Shown here: piece by piece, positions 48,909 through 62,021 of the stretch
How the letters are laid out: the number at the start of each line of letters is the position of its first letter
How positions within the stretch are numbered: the first letter of the stretch is position 1
DNA from: Thuidium tamariscinum
Taxonomy: Eukaryota; Streptophyta; Bryopsida; Hypnales; Thuidiaceae
Reading direction: 5' to 3'
DNA: 64,000 nucleotides
Assembly (NCBI GenBank): GCA_947034885.2
Contig: OX344751.2
Location: forward strand, 9,734,001 to 9,798,000
Notes under the pieces: generated by a model
Seen by the model: only the letters and a program-made list of their open reading frames with translations
Database searches by the model: none
Told to the model about the DNA's origin: nothing
Program-made: the position numbers and the translations under genes

Positions 48909-49265
48909 ATGAAAAACACAATCACGATGAGGAGAAATGATGTGAGCGGAAATTGTAGCAATTATAATCAGAAATTTGATGAAACTCTTGATGATGCTCA
49001 TGGGAATGCAAATGTGGATGTTGTAGTAACACAAGTGCCGAAGAATGCAACAAGGCCTAAAGGAGCTTCACAACAAAATGATTTTGAAACAAAGGCACCC
49101 AAAGTAAGTATCATTGAAGTGTACAAAAGACCTAGACAATCTATAAGCAAAGCTATGCAACATACCATCTGTCTTCCGACACAAGAGGCAACGGATTATT
49201 ATTCTTGCATGTATCAACATCACACTTGTGAGATGGCAATGCTAAGTGGAGAGGTTGTGGACTAA
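48909..49265 (+). pseudogene. possible remnant of a protein-coding gene or transposase (118-codon frame)
   Basis: A 118-codon frame with a balanced composition (few Lys/Phe/Ile runs, many polar residues) that stands out from the AT-rich noise nearby. Downstream sequence to 49745 has coding-like stretches broken by stops and frame changes, ending in a segment rich in basic residues. I recognise no domain. A decayed transposase or retrogene is a guess; no catalytic motif could be assigned. Confidence 0.2.
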
Positions 49266-49989
49266 GGTTTTGGTGTCTATGGCAAAGATTTTGAAGAGAT
49301 GTAGAAGAAGATAGGTAACTCTAGTTTGAAAGACATGATAAATTGCATGAAGCACTTGTCGAGGATGGCTCAACTATCTAAGATTCACAAATTTAGATGG
49401 AAAACTTCATCTTTTCTGCTTGTATTGGGAGGTAGACCCTACAAAGAACTGAGATTTTCCTTTCCTTGAAAAATTCTTGAGTCTTGATTTATAACAAGGT
49501 CATTTGACACCCTAGCATACTTGGGTGGACTATGGTAGTAGATGAGATGCAAACTGATAACTACTCTGAGGCATTGTATTTAGCATAGAACAATCATGAG
49601 AACAGTTCAAAAAGTTCGTGGTGGATGTGAGCAAGCAAGGAGAGGAAAAGAAGAAAAAGACCTTGCAATAACATTAGATTGATGCATACTTATTTGAATC
49701 CATTTGACCCTAGAAGGATGTTGAGGATGAAACATGTTCCTTAGATGGTCGCAGTCTTTTGTATAATGAAAATGGATAAATTTTAATTAGTCAATTGTAA
49801 TCTTGTGTCTACATTATTTTGTGAGGCAAGTGCAAGTGATATTAGTTTAAAACATATATACATGAAAAAATTTAACCAAAAAAATTGGTATGTAAAATAT
49901 ATAGTGTATTGCAATCAAGCTTGTTTTTCCATGAAACTTGATTTTGACATTCAAAACTTTTTTTTTTGCTTTTTGAACCAATCTACCAA

Positions 49990-50559
49990 GCTTTAAGCTT
50001 TTGAAGTATACTTTCTATTCTATACTATTATAAAGTTTTTAAAAAACTCTTAAAATCAGTATTTAATCTAATTTTGAAGTTGAAGATCTACAACAATGTT
50101 TCCAAATATCAAATGCCATACAAAATCCCTTACATCCTAATGTAGTTGAGTTCTATTTTGAAATTTTCAAAGTTTTTCCAAGTAGTTTTGTGTTTGATAT
50201 GACCTTTCTTTTTCTTTTTCTTCAAGAATGCATAGTGATTTGAATTTTTTATGAAAACTATTAGGCAAGTGATTATATCTCTTGAATTTAAAAGAAAAAA
50301 TCCACTCATAAGCACTTACAAACATTCTTTGGTGCAAATGTGTTTTTAGGAAAATTTCAATATCTTTTCTCAACCCTAAAATATATTGTAATCTTGCAAT
50401 CTACGTGGCCAAATGACGCCAAATTTGATCCACATCATCTACAACATGCATGCTACAAGATTGTATAGTTGAGATTTCCATATCTTAGTGACATGTAGAC
50501 TTAGAAAGCTTGAAAAGGAAGGATGCTTGTAGACCCTTTGGAGCTTAGGCAATGAAGGG
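49990..50559. mobile_element. diverged TTAA-family copy, right end
   Basis: Ends AATGAAGGG directly before TTAA (50560-50563) and holds blocks in the order of the family (TTGCAATCTACG, then CTACAAGATTGTATAG and GAGATTTC). The left end could not be placed. Confidence 0.35.
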
Positions 50560-51086
50560 TTAAAAAAAGAAAGGGTATTCAACCCTAACTACCAATCCCT
50601 GAAACTAAAGAATTTTTGGGTGTGTACCAATGATCCCAAAATTGGCTAAGTTTCGCTCATTTTCTACTTAATTTTTCATGCCCTTTGTATAAATTTTAAA
50701 AAATCTTCCAAAAATGAATATTTGACTAAAAACCCTGAATTTATTGTGAGATCACTGGTGTGTACCCTAAGGTATTGGTAAGCATCAATTATAAGAGTTG
50801 TACTTAGAAATTGGTGGAAGAGCCCGGCAGCCAGCAGCTCACTTACATCTGGCAGAGTTATTGCAAGAATTCCCACGTTTTTGTTTTGTTTTTTTTGGAC
50901 ACAAATGACTCCCACGTTTTGCCCAGTGAATACCACCACTCCATCAGACATTAAATTGATGAAGAATTTTTTGAAACTAAATACTTGACTATGCTTGAAC
51001 ATTTATTTGTCTAATTTTTCGGCATGTACCCTATTGATAACCATCAATTAGGAGAGCTGTACAATTTGATGTAAGTAAGAGCCGGG

Positions 51087-52538
51087 TGACGTTAAATCTT
51101 GTAATCAAAAGTAGGCCCAGCCCATGTGGCCTGATGTCAAACCCACCCTAATCACAGGACCTGTCCAATCACACAAATGCACAGGACAACACCTCCGCAG
51201 GATAATGTTTGCGTACTACTAAGGTAAGAGGTCCTATATTGGTCACAAGCCTGAGTGGCACCTCTCTCTCAGCCTTCCACCTAGGCTGTCTCTTCCGCGT
51301 GACCCTGATTGATTGTTTTTCTTTCCTTTTGGTTTTTAGTGGTCACCTCCGTTTTCAAAAAAGAAAAGAGGTCCTATAATGGACAATCTAAGGGCTGAAA
51401 CAGAATTTCAGGGGGATAAAACTTCTAAAAATGTTTTTCAGTAAATTTTCCTTGAAAGAAAAGTAGAATTGACATTTAAGCCAAGTCATTTCATATTTTT
51501 CTGAGCTTCTTGGAATTAGTTATCAAATTTTGAAGTTGAAAGGGCATAGGGTTCTACAATGGTGCCCTAGCTAAAATGTACACCGTTAGTACATTGCTGA
51601 AGGCTATGAAAAAGCAACATGTACAAATATTGTACAAATAAAGTAGGGCACTATTCTAGAACCTGCTCCATTAAAGAGCCTTCTACCTTATAGGACATCG
51701 ACCTTGTAATTTTTTAAACTATGAACTAATTTACTTATCACACATTGTTTGTCTTACCTTCTACTACCCGATGCATATATAGAGAGAGTTGTCTTCTCAA
51801 TGTGTAACACAAATCACAAAACACGAAATACAAATCACAAATTATAAAATAGAAAACACAAATCACAAAAAAGTTGAAATATTTCTTTTTATTAAGTTCT
51901 AATACAACAAGGGAAAATTTCATTAAAATATCAACATTCCATTACTTTGACACTTTTCAAACCATGCAATATGAACTCAAAATTGACATAGGTTTTTGAA
52001 ATCTATATATATTGTGGATGTTTGAAATCTATACATGTTTAAGATGTTTCAAATGATGTAGTCTGAAATCTATATATGTCATAGATTTTTTGAGATCTAT
52101 AAGAATATAGATATTTGAAAATCTATACCCATTTTAGATGTTAGTTTTGAGTTCACATTGCAGAGTTTGAAAAGTGTTAAAGTAATGGAATGCTGTCATT
52201 TTAATGAAATTTTCCATTGTTGTCTTAGAACTTAAAATAATTATTTCAACTTTATTGTGATTTGGATTTTGTGTTTTGTGATTTGTATTATACATTGAAA
52301 AGACCACTCTATATATATGCTTGGGGTTGTAGAAGGTAAGACAAACAATGTGGGATAGGTAAATTAGTTCATATTTTAAAAAATTACAAGGTCGATGTCC
52401 TATAGTAGTTCGCAAACATTGGTTTATGGAGCCACTATCTTGTGTAGTTGCACAATCAGCTACGTCCTATGATTAGGGTGGGTCTAACATCAAGCTAAGT
52501 GGATTGAGATTACTTTCGATTATAGGATTTAACATCGC
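51087..52538. mobile_element. 1.45-kb foldback element with a large inverted repeat
   Basis: The core arms 51692-51995 and 52140-52398 are close inverse copies (for example GGACATCGACCTTGTAATTT against its inverse, TGTTTGTCTTACCTTCTAC, CATTCCATTACTTTGACAC), with a 30-nt gap in one arm. Outer inverted ends at 51087-51160 and 52465-52538 share GTTAAATC-T-TAATCRAAAGTA and ACCCACCCTAATCA-AGGAC. The left arm carries an extra ~500 bp (51190-51690), partly a dispersed repeat also found at 33580-33870. Confidence 0.8.
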
Positions 52539-52649
52539 GTGTAAGAGCTAGCGGTGACATTGGGCATAGTTGTTGCAAGAATTCTCATGTTTTTTCTAAT
52601 AAATACCATAGCCTGAGGTCACTTTTGGCACATTTTTGTCAAATAATTA

Positions 52650-53594
52650 TTTACGAATTCAAAGGATTGGCTTAAAAATTTATTTTGAAATTATGAAATA
52701 GTTTTTTTGACTCCTACCATTTTTCATGTTTAAAGGCCCAAAACTACTTTAGAATGCAAAGGACGGCAAAAAATTTCACTTGTATTTATTTTTTAAAGAA
52801 ATTTACCTATTAGATCCTTTAGATAACAAGCATGTTAGAGTACAATGTCCTAAAAATTTTAGGATAAGAAACCTTACTAGTTGCAAAATCACAATACTTG
52901 GATTTCATAAAGAAGTATTTTCAAGTCTTTTAAAATGGTTTGATTCCATCTTTCAAAATTTTTACTAAAAAAGTATAGGTACTACAACTTTCAATTCTCC
53001 ATAGTATGTTGAAGAAATAAATTGAAATAACATATTAAAAATTTCAACCAAAAAAATTCATGCTCATACTTGAAAAAAATAATAAATAAAAAGAAGTAGA
53101 GAGTGATTTAAAATACTAATTAAAATTGTCTAAAATCTAGTTATCAAGTTGGAAAATGCCTATTTCATTGGTTGTAATATTTTTATAAATAATCTACATT
53201 CTTATTTTTTCATTTTTTCAAAAATGCTCAAAATTGAGTTAAAACTAAAACTCTTCATACCTTTCATCTCACTAATAAAAATGGAATGATTCAAATCTTT
53301 TTATGTATACAAAAATCTAGGAAACCAATTTCAAAATTTCAATTCTTAAGAATGTGATTTTTTTAGAGTTGCTTAGGTTGCTCAAAATTTAAAGGAAACT
53401 ACATATTTTGCAATAAATTTTTAATCTTGTAGTCAAAAAGTTATGAAAATTGTTGCACCTTGAAGCTACTCCTCAATCACATGTTGTATGAAGATATCAA
53501 AAGAAAGAAATTGAAATCCTAATTGTGAAATGTGAATGGATGACTAATAACACTATATTGGTAAAAAATTGATGCTTGGTCGTTTAGGGATTTA
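52650..53594. mobile_element. diverged TTAA-family copy, inverted
   Basis: Order and content match the inverted family copies (CATCTCACTAATAAAAATGG, AGTCAAAAAGTTATGAAAAT, GAAGCTACTCCTCA), ending near GTCGTTTAGGGATTTAGG, a decayed form of CCCCTAAAG-TTAA. Boundaries are approximate. Confidence 0.45.
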
Positions 53595-54004
53595 GGATTT
53601 GATCGGCAATCCTTCAATTAATCTTGAAAGTTGAAAAGTTTTTTCCCTTGCATACAAAGTGATTGCCATGGCTTTCAATAAATCCACTACTTTTCATAGC
53701 TTCCGTGTTTTGCTATTTAGTTAATAGAATGAATTTGGATGTCTTAGTATGAAATTGTAGAGGTATCTTTTCCAACATTTTGTCTTCTTTTCATGTTTAA
53801 TTTTCCTTGAATTCGGAAAACTACCTTATCAATTTCCAAACCAATTAGGTCAAAAAACTTTAATTATTTTTTGCAAAAAGTGACCTCAAACTACAACCTC
53901 ATACTAATATGCTAGTCTAAGAACTAGGCAATTGCAAGATTCATATAAGATTAATTGGTCCAAAAGTTGAATTATTATAACAAAAAACATGAAGAATCCG
54001 TAAT

Positions 54005-54964
54005 TAAATTAGTTACGCCATATTACATTGAAATCTTCATACATTATGAGTGCATAAACATTCATATGGAATCATTGCCACCTATTTCCTTCAAATTGGG
54101 CTCAAGGAATGTGATGGCTGAAGTCTTGAACCTCCCGAGGTCCTTCTATCTCTATAGACAACGAATATCTTTCATGCATATTAAAAATCTGGACATTTGG
54201 AAATACAAATCAAAAGTTATGGCCTAACATGTTGTTGTTTTTTTAAATGGACAACTTAGGCAGATTGGAAAAAATCACTTTTTTCAAAAATAAAAATTTG
54301 AAATTGATTTTCTTCATTTACATATGCATGGAAAGATTTGAATTATTCCATTTTGATGAATGAGTCAAAAGCTATGAGTTTTTTTTGTTTAAGGTAAATT
54401 ATGGATTCTCTATTCTTGAAATAAATTTGAAGTCCTTTATTTTATTCAATTTTTAATATTTTTTGAAAAAAAATCATAGGATGCAAATTGTTTATTATAA
54501 CATTGCAACCATTGGGATTGGAATTTTTCAATTACATAAATAAATTCTTAACAATTTTGTATTTTGAATCATTTGCTACTTCTTTCTACTTACTATTTTC
54601 CTATATGTTGTATAATTCCAAATAATTTGAAATTTTTTAGGCATGTACCCTACTTTGCCTCAATAGTGTATTCAAAGAAGCACAACCGTTTTGGACCATT
54701 TTTCATATGATTATCACCTTCTGAAGTGCAACTGCCCTATTTCCTACAAGGTGAAAAAAAATTTGAAGCATCCAAATGCTAATATTTTGTGGTCTACACA
54801 GTAGAAAACTCTAAAAAAATTTCCATATGTTTTCAAAACAATTTATTACAAGATCCTATGGTTATAAATCTCGAAAAATGTTTTAAGCAAAAAATTGGTA
54901 TTGGTACTAGAAATGGCAATTTTTAATTGTTTTTGGAGTAAACGTAGTCAAAGAACTTTAAGGA
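54005..54964. mobile_element. diverged TTAA-family copy, direct orientation
   Basis: Blocks GAAATTGATTTTCTTCATTT, AATGAGTCAAAAGCTATGA, CATTTGCTACTTCTTTCTAC and GATCCTATGGTTATAAAT follow the order of the element at 42824. The right end reads CTTTAAGGA before TTAA (54965-54968). The left end is uncertain. Confidence 0.45.
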
Positions 54965-55987
54965 TTAATGAGTTGGCACGTTGATGTTGCTTTAACTATA
55001 AACAAAGAGGTAGTTGTTAATTTTAAAAAAATGCAAAAAATGAGACTTATGTTGTGGCCTACAAACCAACAAATTGAACAAATCAAGCAATAGTCAACAA
55101 GCATGGTGGAGACATTGTCCTATAGTTTCTAAAAAGCCATTTCTATATGACTAAGCTCCCTTTCTTTGGGTTGGCCACCTATGTGGCTAATAGGTGGTGA
55201 TGCTTTGAACAATTTTAGGGACACACAAACTTGACACTTTTTTTAAACAATTTTTTCTATTATTGGAGGATCTTGCACCAACTATATATGGTTTCCAAAT
55301 CAAAGTTTTCAAATCCTATTTACAACCACATTCACATTGCACAATGTGGTTAGGGTTTGGTTGGAGGAAAAAAGGTAACTTTTATTCTTCCCTTCCCTCT
55401 CCAATTATGTTGATGGAAGGTTCTAATATTTTTTAAATCAAATTATTTGTTTTCCATTTTGCTTGAGATTCAAATTTTATCTTGTCTAATTTTCCTATTA
55501 TGCATTATCAATAACTTGATTTTTGCTTATTTAGGACAAAGCCTCACGGTCACATTGTTCTTATTTTATTTTTATTGTTGACAATTTTTTTATTGCAATG
55601 AATATTTTTTAATTGAAAACTAGTTTAGGCAATGTTTTATATCTTTTATACCTAAATCTTTTGACAAATAAAAATTGAATTAAGTGTATGTAGACACAAC
55701 CAAAAATATAAATGAAATTCAAAATAAAGCCATAACTAAATATTAAACAAAACCATGAAGTAAAAGCCATGACCAAAAACAATAGTGTGAAGGGAACTCA
55801 CAACTATTTCATCAAAACTATTTGTGAAGTCTTTTATATACTATACAAATTTTTGAGTTTTTGAGTTCTTTTACCTAATCATCTTCCATTTTTTATATTT
55901 ATAAATATTGTACAACATAAAGTTGAAGCTAAAGATTTGACTATGTATAAAGATTTGGACATTTATTTGTCTAATTTCTGCATTTAA

Positions 55988-56925
55988 CCCCTAAAGCCCT
56001 GACTATGTTTTCACCAAAAATGCTCTAAAACTGCCATTTCTAATACAAGTGCAATTTTTTTTTTAAAACACATTTTTGACTCATGTAACTGTAGGATCTT
56101 GTAGTAAGGTGGTTTATAAACATGTGGAAAAAATTTCAAAAATTTCCACCGTGTAGATTGCAAGATAGAAGCATTTGAATTGACAAAAATTGTTTTTTTA
56201 TCCCTGCGAAAATCCGGGCAGCTGCACTTCACAAGGTAACATTTGTGTGAAAAAAAATTCAAAATGGTGGTTACTCTTTGAATTCATACTTCAATGCAAT
56301 TTGGCTACATTCTCAAAAAGTTTCAAACCATTTGGAATTGTACAACATATAGGAAAAAATAAGTAAGTAGAAAGAAGTAAAAAATGAGCCAAAATACTAA
56401 ATTGTGAACATTTTATTCATGGAATTGAAAATTTTCAATCCCAATGGTTATAATGTTGTAATAAACAATCTTCACCTTTAGTTTTATTTTTTTCCAAAAA
56501 TATGAAAAATTGAATTAAATGAAGAATTTCAAACTTTTTTGTACTGTAGAGCAACTGTAATTGGCCCAAACTATCCCAAACTCAAAATCTTCATAACTTT
56601 TGACTCATTGATTGGAATGGATTGATTCCAAGCTTCCCATGTCTGTATAAACCTAAAGAACCAATTTGAAATTTCACTTTTTAAAAAAAAGTTTTTTTGA
56701 AGAAGTTTTTTCAGTTGCCCAGGATGCCCGCCAAGTAAAGGAAACAACATATCCTGTCATAACTTTTTAACTGTGAAGTCAAAAGTTATGAAAATTGTCA
56801 GGCCTTAAAGCTACTCCTTGGGCACACATTGTATCAAAATTTCAAAGAAAAAAAAAAAACTCCATCCGTAGTGAGCTGCCCAAAAAGTTTATAATCTCAA
56901 AAAACGTTGTTCAAGGCTTTAGGGG
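55988..56925. mobile_element. 938-bp TTAA-ended piggyBac-like element, best-preserved copy
   Basis: TTAA at 55984-55987 and 56926-56929. Terminal inverted repeats CCCCTAAAGCCCTGAC and, inversely, CCCCTAAAGCCTTGAAC. No further duplication flanks the TTAA. The longest internal frame is 83 codons, so it cannot move itself. It is the reference copy for the other family members in the window. Confidence 0.75.
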
Positions 56926-56929
56926 TTAA

Positions 56930-57333
56930 ATTAGTTTTTTTTTAAATTATTAAATTCACAAAGTGACATCTTTTTTATTAATGAGGAATTTGGGGTTTTT
57001 TTAAGTTTAGGTTGTAAGTATATCTATGTAAGATATTTTATTCATTATCAATTTTATAGTGCTTGGCTCAAGCTCTACAATTTCTAGATTTACTTGTTTC
57101 AACGATGACCATCAATTGGGAACATCTACAACTTACTGATGCTATTTATGAGGCAATTGCTTCTTGAGGGCAAGGATTGATTAGACAATTCATCGTCAAG
57201 TCATCAAGGTTTCTCATATTGGTATACCAAAGTCATACAACAACCTGATGTATCCTTGTATAGGATCTTTATAATAGCTTACACCACTAAAATTGCATTT
57301 TGTATCCCAATGTAAATTTGTATGTTTTCTCAT

Positions 57334-57337
<4 letters not shown>
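56930..57337. other. AT-rich intergenic DNA, nothing recognised
   Basis: Between the TTAA-ended element and the TA microsatellite; no gene or element ends found. Confidence 0.4.

Positions 57338-57411
<74 letters not shown>
57338..57411. repeat. (TA)n microsatellite, about 37 units
   Basis: Uninterrupted alternating TA over about 74 bp. Likely to vary in length and to be collapsed or expanded in assemblies. Confidence 0.97.
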
Positions 57412-57416
<5 letters not shown>

Positions 57417-60400
57417 GATTTCAATGCACCAATGAACATATTATTTGGATAAAATATGCAAAAGTTATGTTGTTTCTTTAAGAATAGGTAAATATTGATT
57501 TAGAATATGTACAATACATCTTGTGAGCATCTCTTCAAGTAGAGCATTTAGGCATGTGGAGCATTTGGGTGTCCCTATTTTAGTAACCATCTTTTATAGA
57601 AACCACTCTTATCACCATGTTTGGTTACTATATTCTATTAATAATGATATCTATTTTTGAATAATTGCAATCTAATTGTTGGCTAAAAGAAGTGAGTGCT
57701 TCAGCCAAAAAAGAAAATTTTAGACATCTAATTTTTACATTTTGCCTTTTGGTAGAATTTACCATTGTAAAAAGCATTGATACAATATAATAACTGTTCA
57801 CATAAATTAAAATAATGTATTTTGTAGTGTCAACATTAATTTGTAGTAAATTTTGAATTATATTAATTTTTATAGTATATTAATGTAAAAATACTTAATA
57901 CATAGATAAAATGAATACAATTTGATCTTTGCTATTTTGTACAATTTCAAATAGTGTCGTTGTGATTCAATTGTCATGAATTTTTTATACTTAAATATGT
58001 CTTCATCCAAATTCTATGAATTTATGAAAATTCATTACAAAGATTACATCAATCCAAAACTTGTCCACCTAATATGAAAGAATGTTGTTTTATTTAAATT
58101 CTTCCAATATATTCATTTGTCCTTCTAGTGAAGCCACAAAACTATTATCACTACAAAAAAATTAGGTAAAAATTAGGACATTTATAAAATTACTTCTATT
58201 TAGAGTATTTAAAAGTTGTTAGACATTGATAAATTAGAGTCTCAAACATTTTCTAATAGGATAAATGAGAGAACTTGAATTACCATCAATTGTCACTACA
58301 TAGAAATTTGTGATATTGCAATAAATTAATTCCTCAAGGTTGGGACCCACTAACATGTTAGATGTCAAAAAGCACTACTTGATCAAGTATTCCAATTATG
58401 TACATATTTGATATTAATATGTACACATTAGTGATGAAACAATTTTGAAACATCTACTTAAATAAACTTTGATTCTTCATAACTTCTATATAAAATATCC
58501 AAATGATACATTCTTTAGTGCATTGAAATCTCCTTCAATTGTTACTAAGAATGTAAATTTTTTTAATCATTATAACAATAGAAATTAGGCATAGCAAAAA
58601 AGGGGCCTTGAGGGGCCTACTTTAGCTTGTATTTGAACTAAATTCAATAGGATCACTATCCAAATTAAAATGTCTAAATTATTTATTTACATAAAGAATT
58701 GTTTTCTAGTTGATATGTTACATAGTTCTTTTAATCTTATCTAATATTGGGCTTTATCAACAAGCTTTAGAATATAAGCTAGAATATCAATCAATAAATT
58801 TTTTCTTAATCTTAAAATTGATGTAAGAATAGTATTTAACTAATTAGAAAAAATTCAATTGGATGAGAAGATCAAATGAATGAAACTTTTGAAAACAAAT
58901 ACAATAAATTTTAGTCAAAATTTAGCATTTTAGGATATAGATTTCACCATCATGTGTTTTTATGCTACCTTAATAGTGAGGGTGCTCCAAAGAATAGTGA
59001 CCTCCAAGCACTCCAAAGTCCATTATCCAAGATGAAGAGAGAGCAATAGGAAATTGTTTTGTCTACACTACTTTTTCTTCATCCTAAGTAATAATCTAAT
59101 TTTTGAAAGACTACTTTCATTCATTGGCTTTCTATGACAAAACAAAGTTATGCACTTAGCTTGTATAAACAAATTGGCGAAAATGTTCAAAATTTATAAA
59201 AAAATTGAAACACTCTTTTTAAATGACAAAGCCTATTACCAAAGTAGTAGACTTAAATGATCAAATTCCTAAAAAAAATAGATATACTCTTCATTTATAT
59301 GAAGAGTCATTAATCAAACAATATTTAAAAAATCTTTAGAGCATTTATAGAAGTAAAGTAAATGCATCCAACTATTAGTTGATGCAAAGACCTTTCTATC
59401 TAGATTCTTGAATAAATCTAAGTCTTATGTATATGAGAGACTATAATGAATTTAGATACAACCATTTTGAAAATTGACTTTGAAAATTCATAATTTATTC
59501 ATATACTATCTCCAAAAGGCAAGTGAAGGACATCTACAATCATTTTAGACTTCAAACACCATGTGACTAAAATTAGATTGTTTAATAATCAAAACCAAGC
59601 TAAAATTGTGTTTTTTTCAACAATATTAGGTGTACTTTTCTTAATCCTTTAGACTAGGGTCTACTCCAAAATTTTAGAATTGTAAAGACATAATGTAAAC
59701 CAAATTTTTAGGATGATAGCTAAACAATAAATTTTAAACAAAAGAAAATGACAATCCCTACTTTACATCCAAATGGTTGGATCTACTACCATACCAACCA
59801 ATATCAATCAATTTTACCTTAATCAATTTTTTTTATAAATACAATCGTAGATTGAATACCACCTTTTTCTACTATATTTTTTTCCCGTTAAATTTTAAAT
59901 GTTTAATTAAATGAGTTTGTTAAGAATTCCATTTTTTTTTAATTCAAATTGTTTTAAAGGGTCATTTTTTGAATTGGAAAAGGTACTTTTTGAGTTGATC
60001 CATTCCTCTATCCTACAAAAAAAATATTATTTTCAAGATAAAATTTTAGAAATCTATATTGTACAAATATTAGAGAATTTATGAATCTAAAAAGTCAGTT
60101 GGATGAAGAAGTTAGAATCCTATGTACTTGGGACTTGTTTGTAATAGTTTGTTGATCAAAATTTGAGAACCTCATCCTTAACCTTCAAGGGTGTTTAGGG
60201 AACTATACATAAGATAATTATCATATTTAACTCTTAGAATACAAAATTATGTATGAAAATATAGCAAGATACTCAATATTAGATTGACAATGCAATATTT
60301 AGCGTCTTTCATTTTGATGTCATAATAACATCTAAACTTATTATCCTCAAATACAACATCAAATATGTAAAGTAGGATATACAAATAATGTTCCAAATTC

Positions 60401-62021
60401 TTATACATGTAGGAAATACAATAATGATCCAATTTGAAAGGACTATGTCATAGGATTCAATTCAACCTAAATACAAACTTTTCACAATTATATATTTTGA
60501 TTCATGCACTCATATGTCAAAATCCCCCCCAATGTTGCATCTAAAATTTGGCTTTTGAGACCTTCAAACTATAATTGCTCAACTACCTACTAGGTAAAAA
60601 GCAAATGTTGTGAAATTGCACTTCATCCAATTAATATTCAAGAAATTTCAACTCATATATTGATAGAAAGAATAAGAAATTTTCTACATGAATCAATAAT
60701 ATAGTTATCTTAGAGGAATCATTTATTACAAAATTTCAATAGTGTTTTATTATCTTTGGGTTGAATACTTAGAGATTAACCCCTACCTTCTAATATCCAT
60801 TTTAAAATGATGAGCAAAGTGCTTCAAGCCAACATTTTGTCCAAATACCTTTTCATTCATTCAAATCTGCTCTATAATATTTTTAATGGATGAAAAAGTT
60901 AAATGGACAAAGTGCCCCTTGCAAAACTTTCATTGTTAGTATCCACCCAAATTTAATTAATTCATGGCCAATTGTGTATATACTTAGAGGTCATGAGGTG
61001 GATGATGGATGATTTTCGAGAATGTTGTAAAAATGAATAATGCACTTGTTGGACCAACAATTGAATCATTTCTAGCAAAGTTATTTGGTCATAGGTCTTG
61101 TCTCCCTAAGATTACCTTTTTAAGGCCGAAGCTTATAATCATGTAGTCAAACTTGAAAGTTCTTCATTTTGTATCTTCCATTCTCTCCATTTCTGAGTAA
61201 AATTTTTTGTTTTCATTTTTCAAATATAAAATCACATGTATAATATTTTTCATAAAATTTTCAATTTTTTTTTAGAATTTCAAATTACCATCGATTTGTA
61301 AAGAAAAAATGAAGAAAATTCAAATCAAATAAAAATTAAGTAAAAAAAAAGTCTTAAATTTTTAAAATAGAAGTACATTGTAGTGTAGAATATGAAGATA
61401 AAAGAAAATTTTAGTCTCACTCTATATATTTAAAAACATGGTTAAAAATTTGCAACCTCAAACTTCACTATTATGCTTATTTTAAGGAATTTTTCTAAGT
61501 TTTTAATTAGAGTAGAACTTATAGTTTAGAAGTTTCATTTAGGTAGTTTTAGTCAAAAACAAAAGAAACCATTTTGAATGTCAAAATTAAGTTTTTAGGA
61601 AAAAAAATTGAAAGTATTGATATACAATGCATAGTGTACCATTTTTTGATAAACTAGTCTATATAAAATTTATAGTGGAAACACCCAAAAGTGCACTTGA
61701 CCATAAAGTGCCATCTAAAGTTTGTATAGATTTCCAAAATCAATTATGTACCTATTTGGATGGAACTCTTTTAGAAATAAACTTTGAGCCTTGATAACTT
61801 CTGCATTGTGTATCCAAATGCTACATTCTTTGGTGCATTCGAATGTACTTTCACTTGCCAACAAGACTACATGAAAATGTGAACAACCTAATAATACTAA
61901 CTAGGCACAATACCAATTTCTTGTGCTTTTGGATGTATTCACCTTCAAAAAACCAGACTAAAATTTCTTGAACTTAACATGATGATGTGGCTATAGCATC
62001 AATAAAGTTGCACACACAAAA
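57412..62021. other. AT-rich intergenic DNA, nothing recognised
   Basis: 4.6 kb without a recognisable gene or clear element ends. A segment near 57480-57590 matches 23640-23760 and one near 61852 matches 27238, so old repeat copies are present. Long A/T runs are frequent. Confidence 0.45.

Noticed and set aside
57293-57481. Ile-Tyr repeat frame
   Set aside because: Translation of the TA microsatellite.
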